From positions 4,158,934 to 4,222,933 of the forward strand of contig BCIA01000001.1 in the NCBI GenBank assembly GCA_001599815.1: a DNA stretch of 64,000 nucleotides, written 5' to 3'. Source of the DNA: Furcasterigmium furcatum (Eukaryota; Ascomycota; Sordariomycetes; Glomerellales; Plectosphaerellaceae). Below, one piece after another: positions 24,223-35,331 of the stretch (positions are counted from its first letter, which is position 1; every line of letters starts with the position of its first letter). The position numbers and the translations under genes were made by a program. The notes below the pieces were generated by a model. It was not told where the DNA came from. It ran no database searches and worked only from the letters and a program-made list of their open reading frames with translations.

Positions 24223-25909
24223 TTAGTGGTGGTGCTCGTCGACGGGGGTCATCATGCGGGCCTCGAGGCCGCGCTTGCCGAGCCAGGCGGGGTCCTCCTC
24301 AGCGGCGGCGAGGAGCTTCTCGGTGACGGCGTCCATGTCGAGGCCGAGGACCTTCTCGACGTAGCGGGGGAGCTCGGTGTTGTCCCAGATGCCGGAGAGG
24401 TCGGCCTGAAGCTCGCGGGTCTGGGGCTCGGCGGCGTAGCCGAAGAGGGTGATGTCGGTGGCGGTGTGGCCGCCGGTGGACCAGTTGATGCCGGAGCGGC
24501 GGGACAGGAGGCGGAGGAGCTCGCCGGAGACGGAGGAGGCGGCGAGGATGGTGTTGATCTCAGCGTCGGAGGCACCCTCGAGGCCGGCGGCGGGGAGGAT
24601 CTCGGAGACGAGGAACTGGCGGCGGTCGGCGTCGGCGGGGCGGTTGTTCCAGAGGCGCTGGATGTACTCGCCGGAGTGGACGGCGTTGTTCAGGGGGCGG
24701 GGGTCGTAGCCGTTGGTGGTCAGGCCGCCGGTCTCGTGGTCGGCGGCGGACATCATGATGGTATCGGGGTGCTCGTCGATCCACTCACGGACGTACTTCA
24801 TGACGTTGTTGTACATGATGGTCTCGACGGCGTGGGCGGCGGGGTCGTTGGCGTGGCCAGCGTGCTGTTCTCGTGTGAGCTGGGGGGATGATTTCTTCAC
24901 AGGTTCTGGGGAATACGTACGTCGATGCGGGAAGCCTCGATCATGATGAAGTAGCCCTTCTCCTTGCAAGAAGTGGCGCGGTGGAGGATGTTGAGAGCGG
25001 TCTCAGTCATCTCCAGGAGGGAGGGCTCGTCCTTGGTGACGCGGCGGTCCATCTCGTAGCGCAGATCGCCATCGTTGAAGAGACCCAGGATGGGGAGGGG
25101 GACGCTGGTGAAGCCCTTCTCGAGGTCCTCGAAAGCGGTGAGGTTGGTGGCAACGTGGAAGCCGGACTCCTCAGCGTACTTGAAGAGGTCGACGTTGTTG
25201 CGACGGCACGAGCGGCTGTGGCCCTGAGGGAAGAAGGAGCAGCGGCCGCCACCGAAGAGGAGGTCGACAACGGAGCCCAGAGGGTGGCTGTAGCCGATCT
25301 CGTGGTCCGCGATGGTGTCGAGGGAGCCACGGGACTCGGTGTGGGCGGCGTAGACTGGAGCGAGCAGTTAGGGTCACTGTGCATTAAGCCATCCATGAAC
25401 AAGGAACTCACCCGCAGGAGTGGCGTGGTTGATGGTGGAGGTGACAACCAGGGCGGTCCTCATGCCGGAGAGCTTGGCGGCCTCGAGGATGGTGCCGACG
25501 GGGGAGCCATCGGGAAGAACACCAACGAAGTTGTTGTTGGTCTTGTGGCCGGCAGAGAAAGCGGTACCGGTGGCGGCCGAGTCAGGGATCAGGTTGTTGG
25601 CGGCCCAGGTGCGGACGAGACCGTTGGCCTGGGGGGATGAGTGTTAGTCGTTACTTAGTCTGTCTCTCTGAAGGTCTCTGAACATACCAGCTCGTCGGCA
25701 GGGAGGGGGTTGATCTTGGGGTTCCTGCCGGTGGTGCCGGTCTCGATGAGAGAGACCAGGTCACGGGCCATGGTCTGCGAAGACTGACCGTAGCCATCAG
25801 GAACGATGTAAATGACGTTCTTGGCCTGGACGGAGGGGGTCTCAGGGGAGGCAGCGAAAGCAGTCTGGGCGAAAGCCCCGACGGCGGCGACGGCAGCAAC
25901 AGCACGCAT
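24223..25909 (-). CDS. Secreted alkaline phosphatase (PhoA/Pho8 superfamily)
   Basis: Four exons (25688-25909, 25412-25628, 24921-25354, 24223-24864) encode 504 aa; all joins keep frame. Residues 1-20 are a signal peptide with a hydrophobic Ala/Val core ending AFA-A. D38 in IYIVPDGYG is a metal ligand. S91 in IPDSAATGTAFSAGHK is the phosphorylated nucleophile. VVTSTINHATPA, ASRIDHAGHAND, SAADHETGG and STGGHTATDITLFGY supply the remaining zinc/magnesium and phosphate-binding residues, so the active site is complete. The enzyme hydrolyses phosphate monoesters; with a signal peptide and no C-terminal anchor it is probably secreted or periplasmic, possibly vacuolar. It ends in a natural short His run (DEHHH). 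A strong TATA box lies 83 bp upstream, which fits an inducible gene. Confidence 0.95.
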
Positions 25910-25991
25910 GGTGGACGAGTTGATTGACCAATGAAGAGGGAGTCTTGAGGTGGTGAGCAAGAGCTGGCCATCAAGGTGCGATCCGTGGGAT

Positions 25992-26001
25992 CTTATATAT
26001 A
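25992..26001 (-). promoter_or_regulatory. TATA box of the alkaline phosphatase gene
   Basis: TATATATAAG on the minus strand, 83 bp before the start codon at 25909. The length and position match a core promoter element of an inducible gene. Confidence 0.65.
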
Positions 26002-28430
26002 CCCCTAGACGATCGTCGGCCGTGGTGATGCGCCTCGAGAGCTGCGGACCAACTCCTCCTCTTCTTCCCTCCTCCTCCCCCACCGCAACATGCCATCCCA
26101 TGCTCCCTCAACAAGCTGCGACCCATCGACGACAGGGGCCCGCTGCACCAAGACGCCGGAACCTTTCACATGGTCGCGCAGGCGGGCCAGCTCAGCAGCA
26201 GTCGGCAGGCTGCCGAGCATCGGTTCGAGCGCGAGATGCACCTCACCCTGTGCAGCGTGGGACCCGAGTGCTACCCCCGCTGCGCTGCCCTTCTAGTGCG
26301 GTGCTGCGCGCGCAGAGAAGCCCTCTGGAAGGCCAGGAACGAGTCGGTCTGCCCACGATCCGGCATGGATGTCGAAGGAAGACGAAGCCCGTACCTGAGA
26401 GCCAAGACCGGCCGGCCGATGCTCTTTTGATTGGCATCTCCCATGCTCCACAAGGCCGTCGGGCCCCAATCGGCACCTCTGAATCAGGAACGTGGCGTCC
26501 AACCTCCGGAGCATGCGGTGCGGGACACGGGTCTTGGCCTTGTTCTACCGACTGCGCTGCAGGGAAGGTGGTATTGTCACCCAGCCGGGATGCCTTCACG
26601 CCCGCGTCCCACGTGCCTCGCTGGCAAGGCAAGGCCGCCGCGCAGGCTGCGAAGGCCGCTGGCGAGCCTTGGGTGCATGTTCCTGTTCCCCCGCTCGGTC
26701 AATGGCGGCGAGCAGATCCTGCTGGGGAGCAGGCCCTGGCTCGTGAGCAGACAGGGAAGCGGTCGCGAGCGGCCAGAGCTGCCCGAGAGGAGAGGCACGT
26801 GGCCGGGCTGGAAATGAGGCAGAGCGGGGAAGACGAGCTCCAAGATGCAGAGATGACGGCGTCGAGGCTCCCTGCGAGGAGTTTGCTGCCCCTCGGGCCT
26901 CTTGAGGGGCTATTCGAACCGACACTATCGATTCTGGGAGCAAGGAAGAGGTTTGGACATGTTGAAGAGGCATTCTATGGTGGTGTGGCCGTGCTGACGC
27001 TTTGCGCGATGGTTGGTAGCTCGTCCTCATGATCCCAGACTCGAGAACCACGTTGTCGAGTATGGCAGCGAGCGCCAAGACATAAAACCCAGCACGAGCT
27101 CGACAGATTTTGTCCGGGTCGACCGGCGGCCTTTTTGGTCCTTCGAGACAAGCCGATTGCTGGTTCTGTTCTGCTAATAACGTCTCTAGATGCGCGATTA
27201 CCTACCCGAGGCCGACCGTAGTCGGGACCCAGCCAGCCAGACCAATCTCCAGAGGCAAACGAAGGACGCGAGCTCCTCGTGTTAGCTCTCCAGCTGTCCA
27301 CGTTGCCCATCTAGAGATGGGCTTGCAACTTGGCGGCTCAAGCGGGCGAGAAGACGAGGAACACAGCGAGATCGATGGACCGGCTTAGGGGGACGGTCGC
27401 AGGGTTGACGACCCTCCCTGTCACCGTGCCGTCTGTTCGACATGGCCAAGACGGAAGAATCGGAGAAGGCAGATCGTTATCTTAGCCCATTGTCGCCGGC
27501 ACCTCCAATTGTGACCGTCTCCCAGCACCGCCGCTTGGTTCTGGCGATGGAAACAGGTGACGAAGAACGGACTTGCGCCGGTGGTGGGAGATTGTCAGAG
27601 GCTGGATCCGCCATGTCGATCTCCCGCTGGTCTCGATTCTGGTCGCTGATGTTCAGGTACAATTGCATCATAAGTCAGTAGTAGCAGCGGGAGCTTTGAC
27701 ACGTGAGCTGGCCATTCATTGCTCGATAGAATCCCGTCAGAGGAGAAAGCTGTCTTTGTATGATGAACAATTAATTATGCCACTGAGCTCCCCTGAGAAA
27801 GACCAAGATCCAGCACAAAGCCGACCCAGGCGTCCGCTAATCAGAGCCCCGGAAGTCGCTCCACCGGCCGCCAGAGAAGCCGTTGGCGCCGCCGCACTGA
27901 TTGGATGGCAGCCGTCCGGAGCACGTGCCACACCCGTCCCGGCTGCCAATAATAACCAAGCGCGCGTCTGCATCCAGTCGCAACTGAGACTCTCCATGAA
28001 AGAGACAAACCACCACGACTCCTTGGACTCTGTCTCCTTCATCCCCAACACGCCCCCGCCAGGCGCTTAGATGCCCTGCATAGCAATGCCGTGCCCCGGT
28101 TAGAGCTCCGATATGCCTTGCATTGGATGATGATCCCCGGTTCGCGGCCACCAGTCCGGCCTCATCATCTCCCCCCGGACCGCAGCTTCGCCCTACCACC
28201 GTCTTCAATGGACGAGCCGCGTCTCATGTCCGGCCTCCTGGCTGGACGGCGCCTCTTGCTTTGATGTCTAGCCCTGCGTGCATCGGAAGCTCCTGGGCCA
28301 TTCACGCGGCCGTACCACGCATCTAGTCATACATATGCCGGGCCCCTTCTCCCCAGTGAATCGAACCGTCCTGGATGTTCTGGACTCCCAACTTCAAGAC
28401 TGACTGCGACTGTTTGGCCAGATACACACT

Positions 28431-28500
28431 CTCTCCATTTTTTCCTTTCCTTTCCTCTGTCTGTCTTTCCTTTCTCTCTTTCTCTCCTCGTCTTTCCTTC
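28431..28500 (+). promoter_or_regulatory. Pyrimidine-rich promoter tract
   Basis: About 70 bases of almost pure C/T made of TTTCC and TCTCT units, roughly 250-310 bp before the start at 28745. Such CT-blocks are common just upstream of fungal transcription starts. Confidence 0.5.
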
Positions 28501-28744
28501 TCGTGCTTTCGTTGTTCGACCGTGCTGTTCTGCGCTCAAGGGCTGCGCAGTGTCATTCTCTCACTCCGATAACCACCGTGTGTCACAAACACACTGCTAT
28601 CTTCAAAGCGCTCTTTTCGACTCACCTCACAGGCTTGCTTTGACTCAAGCCTCTTCACTGTCTTCTAATATCCGACCTTGAAGTATTCCGTTGACCGCGA
28701 CTTCACAACTTTCGACATACCCAAACCCATACCCCGAACCAAAT

Positions 28745-30961
28745 ATGCGCCACTTTTCACATATTCTGTTATACTCCCTGCTCTCCGCCTCCGCCGCGCA
28801 GGCTGGCCCCTTAAGCCGCGGTGTGAAGGGTCGGAGAGAGGCCCCCGGTACATTCTTGGACTCTCATTTTGTCGACGAAGGCCTGTCGCCAGCTGTTCGA
28901 GCCCGCCAGGAGGAGGACAGCGGTGTTGCGCCGTCGCCCATCTTCTCAACGATAGAGCCAGATGACGCCGAGACAACATCTGCTCCGCCAGCAGCGTCCT
29001 CGGAGGGCACTGGCGATGGGTCGCAAGGACAACCTCAACCCTCGAGCCAACTGCCCGAGACCGATGTGACATCGTCAACCATCATCTATGGCGACACCCC
29101 AACCCCGACGAGCTTCCCCCCCGTGGAGACCCAGCCCCCCAATACCCCTCCGGAAGGCCAGCAGTCCAGTGCCGAATCTGCCGTGTCTTCCAGCGAGGAG
29201 GTCTTCCTGCCTCCGATCTCGAGCACCATCTCTCTCCCAGATGACCTTCAGCCTACTGAGAGCCAGGAGGAGAATCTCCGACCAACCTCGGCCATCGAGC
29301 AGCCAGACTTGGCTCCGACCTCACCAATAGTCGAATCCGAGACGACCGAACTAGTTCTTGAGCCCACGGAGACCCTGCCATTTCCCAGCGATGGCGAGGA
29401 GAACGACGAGGGAGGTGTCACGCCATCGCCCATCTTTTCGACCATATCTGAAGGCCCGGCGACTACCGAAGACTCACTGTCACTTGCCTCGAGCCTTTCT
29501 CTGCCGCTTGATGACACCTCGTCAGTCGAGTCAGCGAGCAGCACTCCGCTGGAGACCCCGTCGGTCTCATCAGAGCTGCCCATCACAGAAATCCCGGAGT
29601 CCGATGTCCCGTCAACCACCGCATCATTCCCTGGAGGGACTCTGTTCACCACGACGGTTGGTATTCCGTCGCCGACTGATGAGCTGCCCCCTCCCCCGCC
29701 CCAATCACAGGTGTCCTCTCCCGTGGAGGAGTCGCTTGCTCCGTCGTCGTCCGCCCTCCCGGCTGAGTCGACGCCTTCAACTCCAGTCACATCTTCCCCC
29801 GGCATCACGCCGACCGGCGAACCGGACAACCAGGTTCCCACTAACCGCGGACCTGCTGACCCCTCAGCCACCGCCAGCGTCCCGGCCGACATCTTCGAGA
29901 TCAACCTCCAACATGCTCGGGCCTTCCACCAGCGGTTCAAGTCTCTCACTGAGGAGTCGGCCTGCGTTGAAGGTCAGGCGGCTTGCATCAACGGCCAGAT
30001 TGCCCGTTGCAACTCCGAGCGCGGCGGGTTCGACCTCGAGGCTTGCGCCGAGGGCACAAGGTGCTTCCCCCTGCCCCTCGTTTTCGAGGATGGCGTCTCC
30101 CTCAACTGCGCCGACCCGGCTGAGGCCCGGAGGATCCTGGGAGTCGAGGACCAGGACGACGACACCCAGAACCCGCCCCCGGCGCAGCCGAGCGGGGAAG
30201 CCACCGTCACCGAAACTCCCACGGTTACCGAGACCATCGCCACGGAGACTGTCAACCCCCCGGGCGAGACAGCTCTTCCCGAGGACGAGGTCGTCACTGT
30301 GACCACGTCGCCTACTGTCACCGAGACCATCGCCACGGAGACTGTCAGAAACCCTGGCGAGGGCGTCGTCTCCCCTCAGCCGACCAACGAGCAGCCGGAC
30401 GACGAGACCACGACCACGCTCATGGGAACGCTCACCTTGACCACCGTCATCACCGTCTCGCCCCCGGCTCCTGCACCTATCACAGAGCCTGGAACGACCC
30501 ATTTCGTCACCGTCACCGTCACCGCGCAACCCTCGGTACCGCCCTCGGAAGTCGTGGCTGAGCCATCTCCCACCCCCACAGATGAGTCCGGAGGCGGCGA
30601 TGAGGGCGGAGACAACAATGGCGACGGCGGCAACAACAACGAGGACGACGAGAACAGGGACGATGGCGGCGACAACAACGAGGACGATGAGAACAGGGAC
30701 GACGGCGGCGACCAGCCCCGGCCCATTCCGACCTCCCAGCCCTTGATCCTCACGTCCCTCGACATCATCTTCCTCCCCACCACCTTCGTCACCACTACCA
30801 GGTTCGACGAGGCCGCCGTCGCTACGGACGTCGCCGAGGCCAAGGAGACCCTCACCGTCACGGAGACAGAAACCGTGTCCGTGCCCGTTACCATCACGGT
30901 CACGCAGCGCGAGGTCCGCATTGAGCAGGAGACGGTCACGGTGACACTTGTGGCGGCCTGA
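28745..30961 (+). CDS. Secreted Ser/Thr-rich cell-surface protein with CBM19-like module
   Basis: Intronless frame of 738 aa from ATG 28745; the frame opens 18 codons earlier without an ATG. Residues 1-20 (MRHFSHILLYSLLSASAAQA) are a signal peptide. Residues about 45-390 are Ser/Thr/Pro/Glu-rich, likely heavily O-glycosylated, and two copies of VTPSPIFST/VAPSPIFST occur. Residues 407-455 carry six cysteines (C407, C414, C422, C434, C440, C455) spaced like the fungal chitin-binding CBM19 module (AACINGQIARCN, EACAEGTRC). The C-terminal 280 residues contain TVTET repeats, an acidic Asn/Asp/Gly duplication and a valine/threonine-rich end. No GPI-anchor tail is obvious. A wall or extracellular matrix protein is likely; chitin binding is inference. 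Confidence 0.82.
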   Translation: MRHFSHILLYSLLSASAAQAGPLSRGVKGRREAPGTFLDSHFVDEGLSPAVRARQEEDSGVAPSPIFSTIEPDDAETTSAPPAASSEGTGDGSQGQPQPSSQLPETDVTSSTIIYGDTPTPTSFPPVETQPPNTPPEGQQSSAESAVSSSEEVFLPPISSTISLPDDLQPTESQEENLRPTSAIEQPDLAPTSPIVESETTELVLEPTETLPFPSDGEENDEGGVTPSPIFSTISEGPATTEDSLSLASSLSLPLDDTSSVESASSTPLETPSVSSELPITEIPESDVPSTTASFPGGTLFTTTVGIPSPTDELPPPPPQSQVSSPVEESLAPSSSALPAESTPSTPVTSSPGITPTGEPDNQVPTNRGPADPSATASVPADIFEINLQHARAFHQRFKSLTEESACVEGQAACINGQIARCNSERGGFDLEACAEGTRCFPLPLVFEDGVSLNCADPAEARRILGVEDQDDDTQNPPPAQPSGEATVTETPTVTETIATETVNPPGETALPEDEVVTVTTSPTVTETIATETVRNPGEGVVSPQPTNEQPDDETTTTLMGTLTLTTVITVSPPAPAPITEPGTTHFVTVTVTAQPSVPPSEVVAEPSPTPTDESGGGDEGGDNNGDGGNNNEDDENRDDGGDNNEDDENRDDGGDQPRPIPTSQPLILTSLDIIFLPTTFVTTTRFDEAAVATDVAEAKETLTVTETETVSVPVTITVTQREVRIEQETVTVTLVAA
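30221..30346 (+). repeat. Direct repeat encoding TVTETIATETV
   Basis: Two near-identical 33-nt copies, 30221-30253 and 30314-30346, both encoding TVTETIATETV in the secreted protein. Confidence 0.8.
30635..30712 (+). repeat. 39-bp tandem duplication (NNEDDENRDDGGD)
   Basis: Two adjacent 39-nt units, 30635-30673 and 30674-30712, encode the same 13 residues and differ by a few silent changes. This is an in-frame minisatellite in the acidic spacer of the secreted protein. Confidence 0.85.
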
Positions 30962-31329
30962 GCTCCGCTGGCGGGGGCGTCAAGGTTAGATTGCAGCGTA
31001 GGGTGCCTATAGAATTAGGACAGGAAGCATAGGTAGATAGTAATGCGGAGGCGGCAATCTGGTTTTACAGCACGGTGTTTTGAACTTTCGTCTTGGGTAG
31101 AAAATCTTGAATTCATCGGAAAAGTTAGGCAGGAATCTCGGGGACCGTATCCCTCGTCGTGATGAACTTTTCCCAAGTGCCATCGTATGCTCCAGCTACC
31201 CATGAATGCAGTAACGCCTTCAAATGCTTTGCAAATACAGCCAACCCTGGGGGCAACTGCAGTCAAATCCTGTGAGAAGCGAACGATTTCGACGCGTCCC
31301 TGATACATTCCTCCATTGGATCTTCCTCC
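30962..31329. other. Intergenic region, convergent secreted-protein / dim-2-like genes
   Basis: No separate gene supported. The minus-strand frame of the methyltransferase stays open for 105 codons past its TGA here, but third positions are AT-rich and composition is not protein-like. It probably contains both 3' ends. Confidence 0.45.
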
Positions 31330-34300
31330 TCAGAAATCCACCCAAGACTCCGTCCGAATCCTCTTATGGGAGGTCTGGGTGTCCTGTGTGGTCGTGGTAG
31401 AGACCATCTGCACTGACACCGTCGTAGTCGTCATCCGGGATGAGAACACTGAGTATGGCCTCTTGCGACTCGACATTGACCCTGATTCTTTGCCCTTCAT
31501 CGCACTCGTGCCTCGCGTTGACGGAGAGTGCTGTCGAGACTCATCGCCTGGGGTGAGAGTAGACGAGCGAGAGCCGTTGGCGGGGATGTGAGCTTTGCCC
31601 AGAGCTGTGTGATCGGCCCGGCCATTGACTAGATTGGTGCCTTGCTGCCGCAGCGGCCCATGAGGAGCAATCTCGGGGGTCCGAAGCAACTCTTGCAATT
31701 CATCGACTTCGTCACGATCATCTTGTGTCGAATCGACCACTGGCCCTGTCGTCCGTAGACTGATAGGTCGAGCTGGTTTGAATATCCCCTGTGCCGGCTG
31801 TGCCACAGCCTGCAACGATGTGGGCCGCCGGTTTTCGTCGTAGTTGATGAGAGACCCGAGCCATGCCTCACGGAACGAAAGACCTAGGGCCAGGGAGACC
31901 TCTCGCGCGACACTGTTGCCGATGGTCGCCCACTGAGACCTTGGCTCGCCGAGGATAACCTCATGGTCCCTGAATCCCTGGGCACGCCTGACCTCCATGA
32001 CGGACAGAATGCGTGGCTGATTCCAGTGCATAACAGCACCGACAAATGCGTCCGTGGGAGCCGGCGACGTCGTTACGGTAGACATTATCTTGCGCGGATG
32101 CACTCGGCCCCAGCCCCTCGAGGTCTTCTCCGTTCGGCGACTAGCCTTGGGGAAAGCATCTCTCTCCGACTCGGTGATAACTCCCGCGTTGTAGTAGGCC
32201 TTGGCGAAATTCATGCCATATGGCTGGATGGGGATTAGACTGAATTGGAGACGGCAGGAGCGCGTCACTCCATAGCATTGTCTGTGATCAGGGAACGGGA
32301 TGCAGTAGTCAGGCTTGCCGTCGCCGATGTCGGGCAGGTCGGCCACAGCATCGCGAGCGGTCACCGGGGCGAACGGTGTTGGGGGGAACTCTCGCCGGAC
32401 CATGGGCTCGCCGTTTGGTAGCCACCCCAGACTCTTGGTTCGCTGATCGGCAGGGAGATGGGAATGTGACTGCTGGGGCATCTGCGGTAGACTGTATCCT
32501 GGAGCTGCAAAGGCCAGAAAGACGCGGCTGCGGCTCTGGGGAGAGCCATAGGTCCAGGCGTCCAGCAAGAAGAAATGTGCTTGGTAGCCCAGTCCGACCA
32601 TGGCGCAGATTAGCTGGCAGAACACGTCCTCGGACCGTGACTTCTTCGTTTGGACAATCTCCACGACGTTCTCCAGTAGACCATACTTGGGGCGGTAGAG
32701 GTCGATGAAGGATGCGAACGAGGCAACAAGGGATTGATTCTTGCGCTGCTCGGGAGTCGTCTTGTCAACGGTCAGGCGGCTGAAGCCCGGGCAAGGACTG
32801 CCGCCGGAAACAAAATCGACATGGCCAATTCTCGGCACATTGTCTGAGAAGTCGCCCTGCAGAGCTCGCCTTTGAAGGTCGTCGATAGATCCCACGAAGG
32901 GGTGGACTTTGTTCTTTTGATCGCCGTCGAGATTCGCCATGTAGGTGTGGATGGCCCGTATGTTGATATCGTTGGCCCAGTTCATCTCGATGGCGCCAGC
33001 TTCTTCAAGCCCTCGGCCGAAGTTGCCACCACCACAGAAAAGATCAAACCCTCTTAATTTCCGGAAGCTTTTTCTTGGGTCGAAACCTTGCCTAATTCCA
33101 GGCGGGAAGGGGAATGCAGGGTCAAACGGGAGACAGCGGACGCAGTCGCCAGTTGTCACTGCCTGGGTCCGGATGAAGAACGCGTTGCCAACGCCATCAC
33201 GGTCGTAAGGCGTTAGGATCTCCTCGTCGTCTCGAAAGTGCCGCACAATACATTTGCCGTAGATCCGGATAGTGTTGATCTCTATGGCATCGCCCTGGCA
33301 ATAAACGAGTTCGTTCGGTCTGAAAGTCTTCGTAGGTTCCAGTTGTTGCCGACGGGGGAGGAAAAGAACCTGCGCCGTATGATACCGGGGATTGAGCTTC
33401 AGCAGGACACAGGGCTCCAATGTCTGGGTTCGAGGGTCTTGTACCGCCAAGAGCGTGTCGCCTTGAAGGTAGGCCGGGGGTTTGGCAGCTTTTTGATGAC
33501 TGCAGATTCGATGGCTCTCGTCGTAGGTAATCCAGCGGCGTTCTTCACTCACGTAGGTTTGCCGGCAGAAGAACTCGGCATCAGTTGTCGAGGAACCACC
33601 CCAATGGATGTCATGAATGCCGAGGACTTCCGACTCCTTGATCTTGGACATGCCATCACCGCATGAGCAATGGTCAGAAAGAAACAATTCGTTGTTCCAT
33701 GGGTACTTCATGGCACCACAGATTGTGTCCGCGGGCCTGTAGATCCAGATCACGTCAAAAGATCGCGTGCCGGTCTTGCCGGTGTGAACTTTTTGAACGA
33801 GCCCAAACCAGCGGTCGACATCATCAGCACCGGAGACTTCTTGCCTGTGCCAGTGACCATCCTCGTCGTCATGGTGCGTGGAGATGACATCGCCAATACC
33901 AATGATGTTGCCCTGATCAATGCCGGCCAGAGCTTCTGCTGCCACATGTTTCGGGGCCCCGTGGAGCTTCGAGGGGGGCTCGAGGTGCTGCTTCGCAATG
34001 AGAGCTTGGCGGAGCTCCTGCGCTTTTGTGCTCGGTTCCGTTTTCTGCATCATTGAAGCAAACGGCAGGTGGCTAAAGCAGTCGTACGTGTATGGCGTTA
34101 CAACGGTCGGAGGGATCTGGGTGCTATCGGTGCAGTTTGGCCGGTATTCCAGTTCGGAATTGCCGGAGGATGACTTGCCCCTGTCACTCCGGGTCGATCC
34201 TGATGTCTCGTAGGCAGTGAAGTCGCGAATTTCGCTCCAGAAGGGGTGGTAGCGGGAGTCGTTGTGCCCGAGAACACCGTTTGCCTCCTTGTAGATGAAG

Positions 34301-35331
34301 TCCTGGTTCGCATGGACTGCGATGCGAAAGTCTCGACGATTGTACTTTTGGAACCAGCGCCGGAAGTCCTGCTTTTCGCCGTGACGACGAATGAGCCACT
34401 TGTAGAAGAGTGACTCGAAATACCAGAATTGCACGGGATTCTGTGCCTCGCACATTTCACCCATGTAGTCGACCACATGCTTCGCAAGGTCTGCGATCCA
34501 GAGGAAACCGTCGTGATATCGTGCGTACTCGGGTGCTGGGTGCTTCAGTTTGTAGTAGACTCCATTCTCGCCCTTGTCATTGAAGCGTGACTGGATCCAG
34601 ATCTGATCCCCGACCGTGTGCTCCAGCTTTCCATAATTACCAATGGGCAGGCCGTCAAATGCCATCTTCCGGACAAAGTACCTGCTGTCGCCGTATGAGA
34701 GATAGCCGTCGACGTAAAGAACAGTACAACCTCCACGGTCTTTGATACTGAGATGCTGAAGAGGCTTCATCTCATACGGATACCTCTGCTCGTCGTAAGG
34801 CTTAATGTGATCCCCGGTTGAATGAGCGTAAATCGCGAACTGGTCGAGTTCGAATTCGATAAAGTCGTCATCGGGAGTTGGGTTTGATACTTCGAGGAGA
34901 CTCTTCACGGCCTTCCACTCGCCTACCTCCTCCGCCGCCTTGATGTCGAAATCGGCGTAGGCGGAGCGAGGGTTGACAAGCGTGCTGGATGGCAATTGGA
35001 CGGAGATCGAGTGCGGCAGTTCCAAGTTGGTTGAAGAATTGATGTAAGCCCCGACATAGACGCCGGCCTCGTCGAAGAGCGCGTCCCCATTATGCACGAA
35101 GGACGGATTCGTGAGACGAGGTGGCTTTACCGAGTGAGAAGCGGGAGGTGTTATGGGCATCCAGGTCTCGTCGACTTCTTCCGAGTCTTCAACGACCCCG
35201 GGGACCACTCCGACTTCGCCAAGCTCGCTTTCAGACCAGGTGTCGTGCCCCGATGTTGCAGGCTCCTCTTCATCTGGCGAAGCCCAAGGCCAGGGGCCAC
35301 CCTCTTCAAGTTCTTCAAGAGGCGGTGGCAT
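31330..35331 (-). CDS. dim-2: DIM-2-type DNA (cytosine-5) methyltransferase with BAH domain
   Basis: Intronless frame of 1333 aa. The C-terminal catalytic part has all key C5-methyltransferase motifs: I, FDLFCGGG at 762-769; IV, GSPCPGF at 844-850 with catalytic C847; VI, ENV at 887-889; VIII, QSRSR at 932-936; and X, GNSVAREVSLALG at 1138-1150. The target-recognition region lies between VIII and IX. Residues about 475-610 are a BAH domain (GIGDVIS, DRWFGLVQKVHTGKT, FDVIWIYRPADT). An earlier FIEFELDQFAIYAH to FLWIADLAKHVVDY segment matches the N-terminal part of the Neurospora DIM-2 group. In Neurospora DIM-2 performs all known DNA methylation, guided by HP1 and H3K9me3, largely at RIP-mutated repeats. 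The C-terminal 170 residues are low-complexity and basic. A short leader intron may precede the start. Confidence 0.95.
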   Translation of the reverse strand: MPPPLEELEEGGPWPWASPDEEEPATSGHDTWSESELGEVGVVPGVVEDSEEVDETWMPITPPASHSVKPPRLTNPSFVHNGDALFDEAGVYVGAYINSSTNLELPHSISVQLPSSTLVNPRSAYADFDIKAAEEVGEWKAVKSLLEVSNPTPDDDFIEFELDQFAIYAHSTGDHIKPYDEQRYPYEMKPLQHLSIKDRGGCTVLYVDGYLSYGDSRYFVRKMAFDGLPIGNYGKLEHTVGDQIWIQSRFNDKGENGVYYKLKHPAPEYARYHDGFLWIADLAKHVVDYMGEMCEAQNPVQFWYFESLFYKWLIRRHGEKQDFRRWFQKYNRRDFRIAVHANQDFIYKEANGVLGHNDSRYHPFWSEIRDFTAYETSGSTRSDRGKSSSGNSELEYRPNCTDSTQIPPTVVTPYTYDCFSHLPFASMMQKTEPSTKAQELRQALIAKQHLEPPSKLHGAPKHVAAEALAGIDQGNIIGIGDVISTHHDDEDGHWHRQEVSGADDVDRWFGLVQKVHTGKTGTRSFDVIWIYRPADTICGAMKYPWNNELFLSDHCSCGDGMSKIKESEVLGIHDIHWGGSSTTDAEFFCRQTYVSEERRWITYDESHRICSHQKAAKPPAYLQGDTLLAVQDPRTQTLEPCVLLKLNPRYHTAQVLFLPRRQQLEPTKTFRPNELVYCQGDAIEINTIRIYGKCIVRHFRDDEEILTPYDRDGVGNAFFIRTQAVTTGDCVRCLPFDPAFPFPPGIRQGFDPRKSFRKLRGFDLFCGGGNFGRGLEEAGAIEMNWANDINIRAIHTYMANLDGDQKNKVHPFVGSIDDLQRRALQGDFSDNVPRIGHVDFVSGGSPCPGFSRLTVDKTTPEQRKNQSLVASFASFIDLYRPKYGLLENVVEIVQTKKSRSEDVFCQLICAMVGLGYQAHFFLLDAWTYGSPQSRSRVFLAFAAPGYSLPQMPQQSHSHLPADQRTKSLGWLPNGEPMVRREFPPTPFAPVTARDAVADLPDIGDGKPDYCIPFPDHRQCYGVTRSCRLQFSLIPIQPYGMNFAKAYYNAGVITESERDAFPKASRRTEKTSRGWGRVHPRKIMSTVTTSPAPTDAFVGAVMHWNQPRILSVMEVRRAQGFRDHEVILGEPRSQWATIGNSVAREVSLALGLSFREAWLGSLINYDENRRPTSLQAVAQPAQGIFKPARPISLRTTGPVVDSTQDDRDEVDELQELLRTPEIAPHGPLRQQGTNLVNGRADHTALGKAHIPANGSRSSTLTPGDESRQHSPSTRGTSAMKGKESGSMSSRKRPYSVFSSRMTTTTVSVQMVSTTTTQDTQTSHKRIRTESWVDF

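Larger units (their letters stand above)
25910..28744. other. 2.8-kb gene-poor region
   Basis: No gene supported. Near the phosphatase start lies its TATA box. Between 26000 and 27000 GC-rich DNA gives long overlapping frames on both strands, including one of 360 codons, none with protein-like composition or motifs. The last 400 bp are pyrimidine-rich and lead to the secreted-protein gene at 28745. Confidence 0.45.
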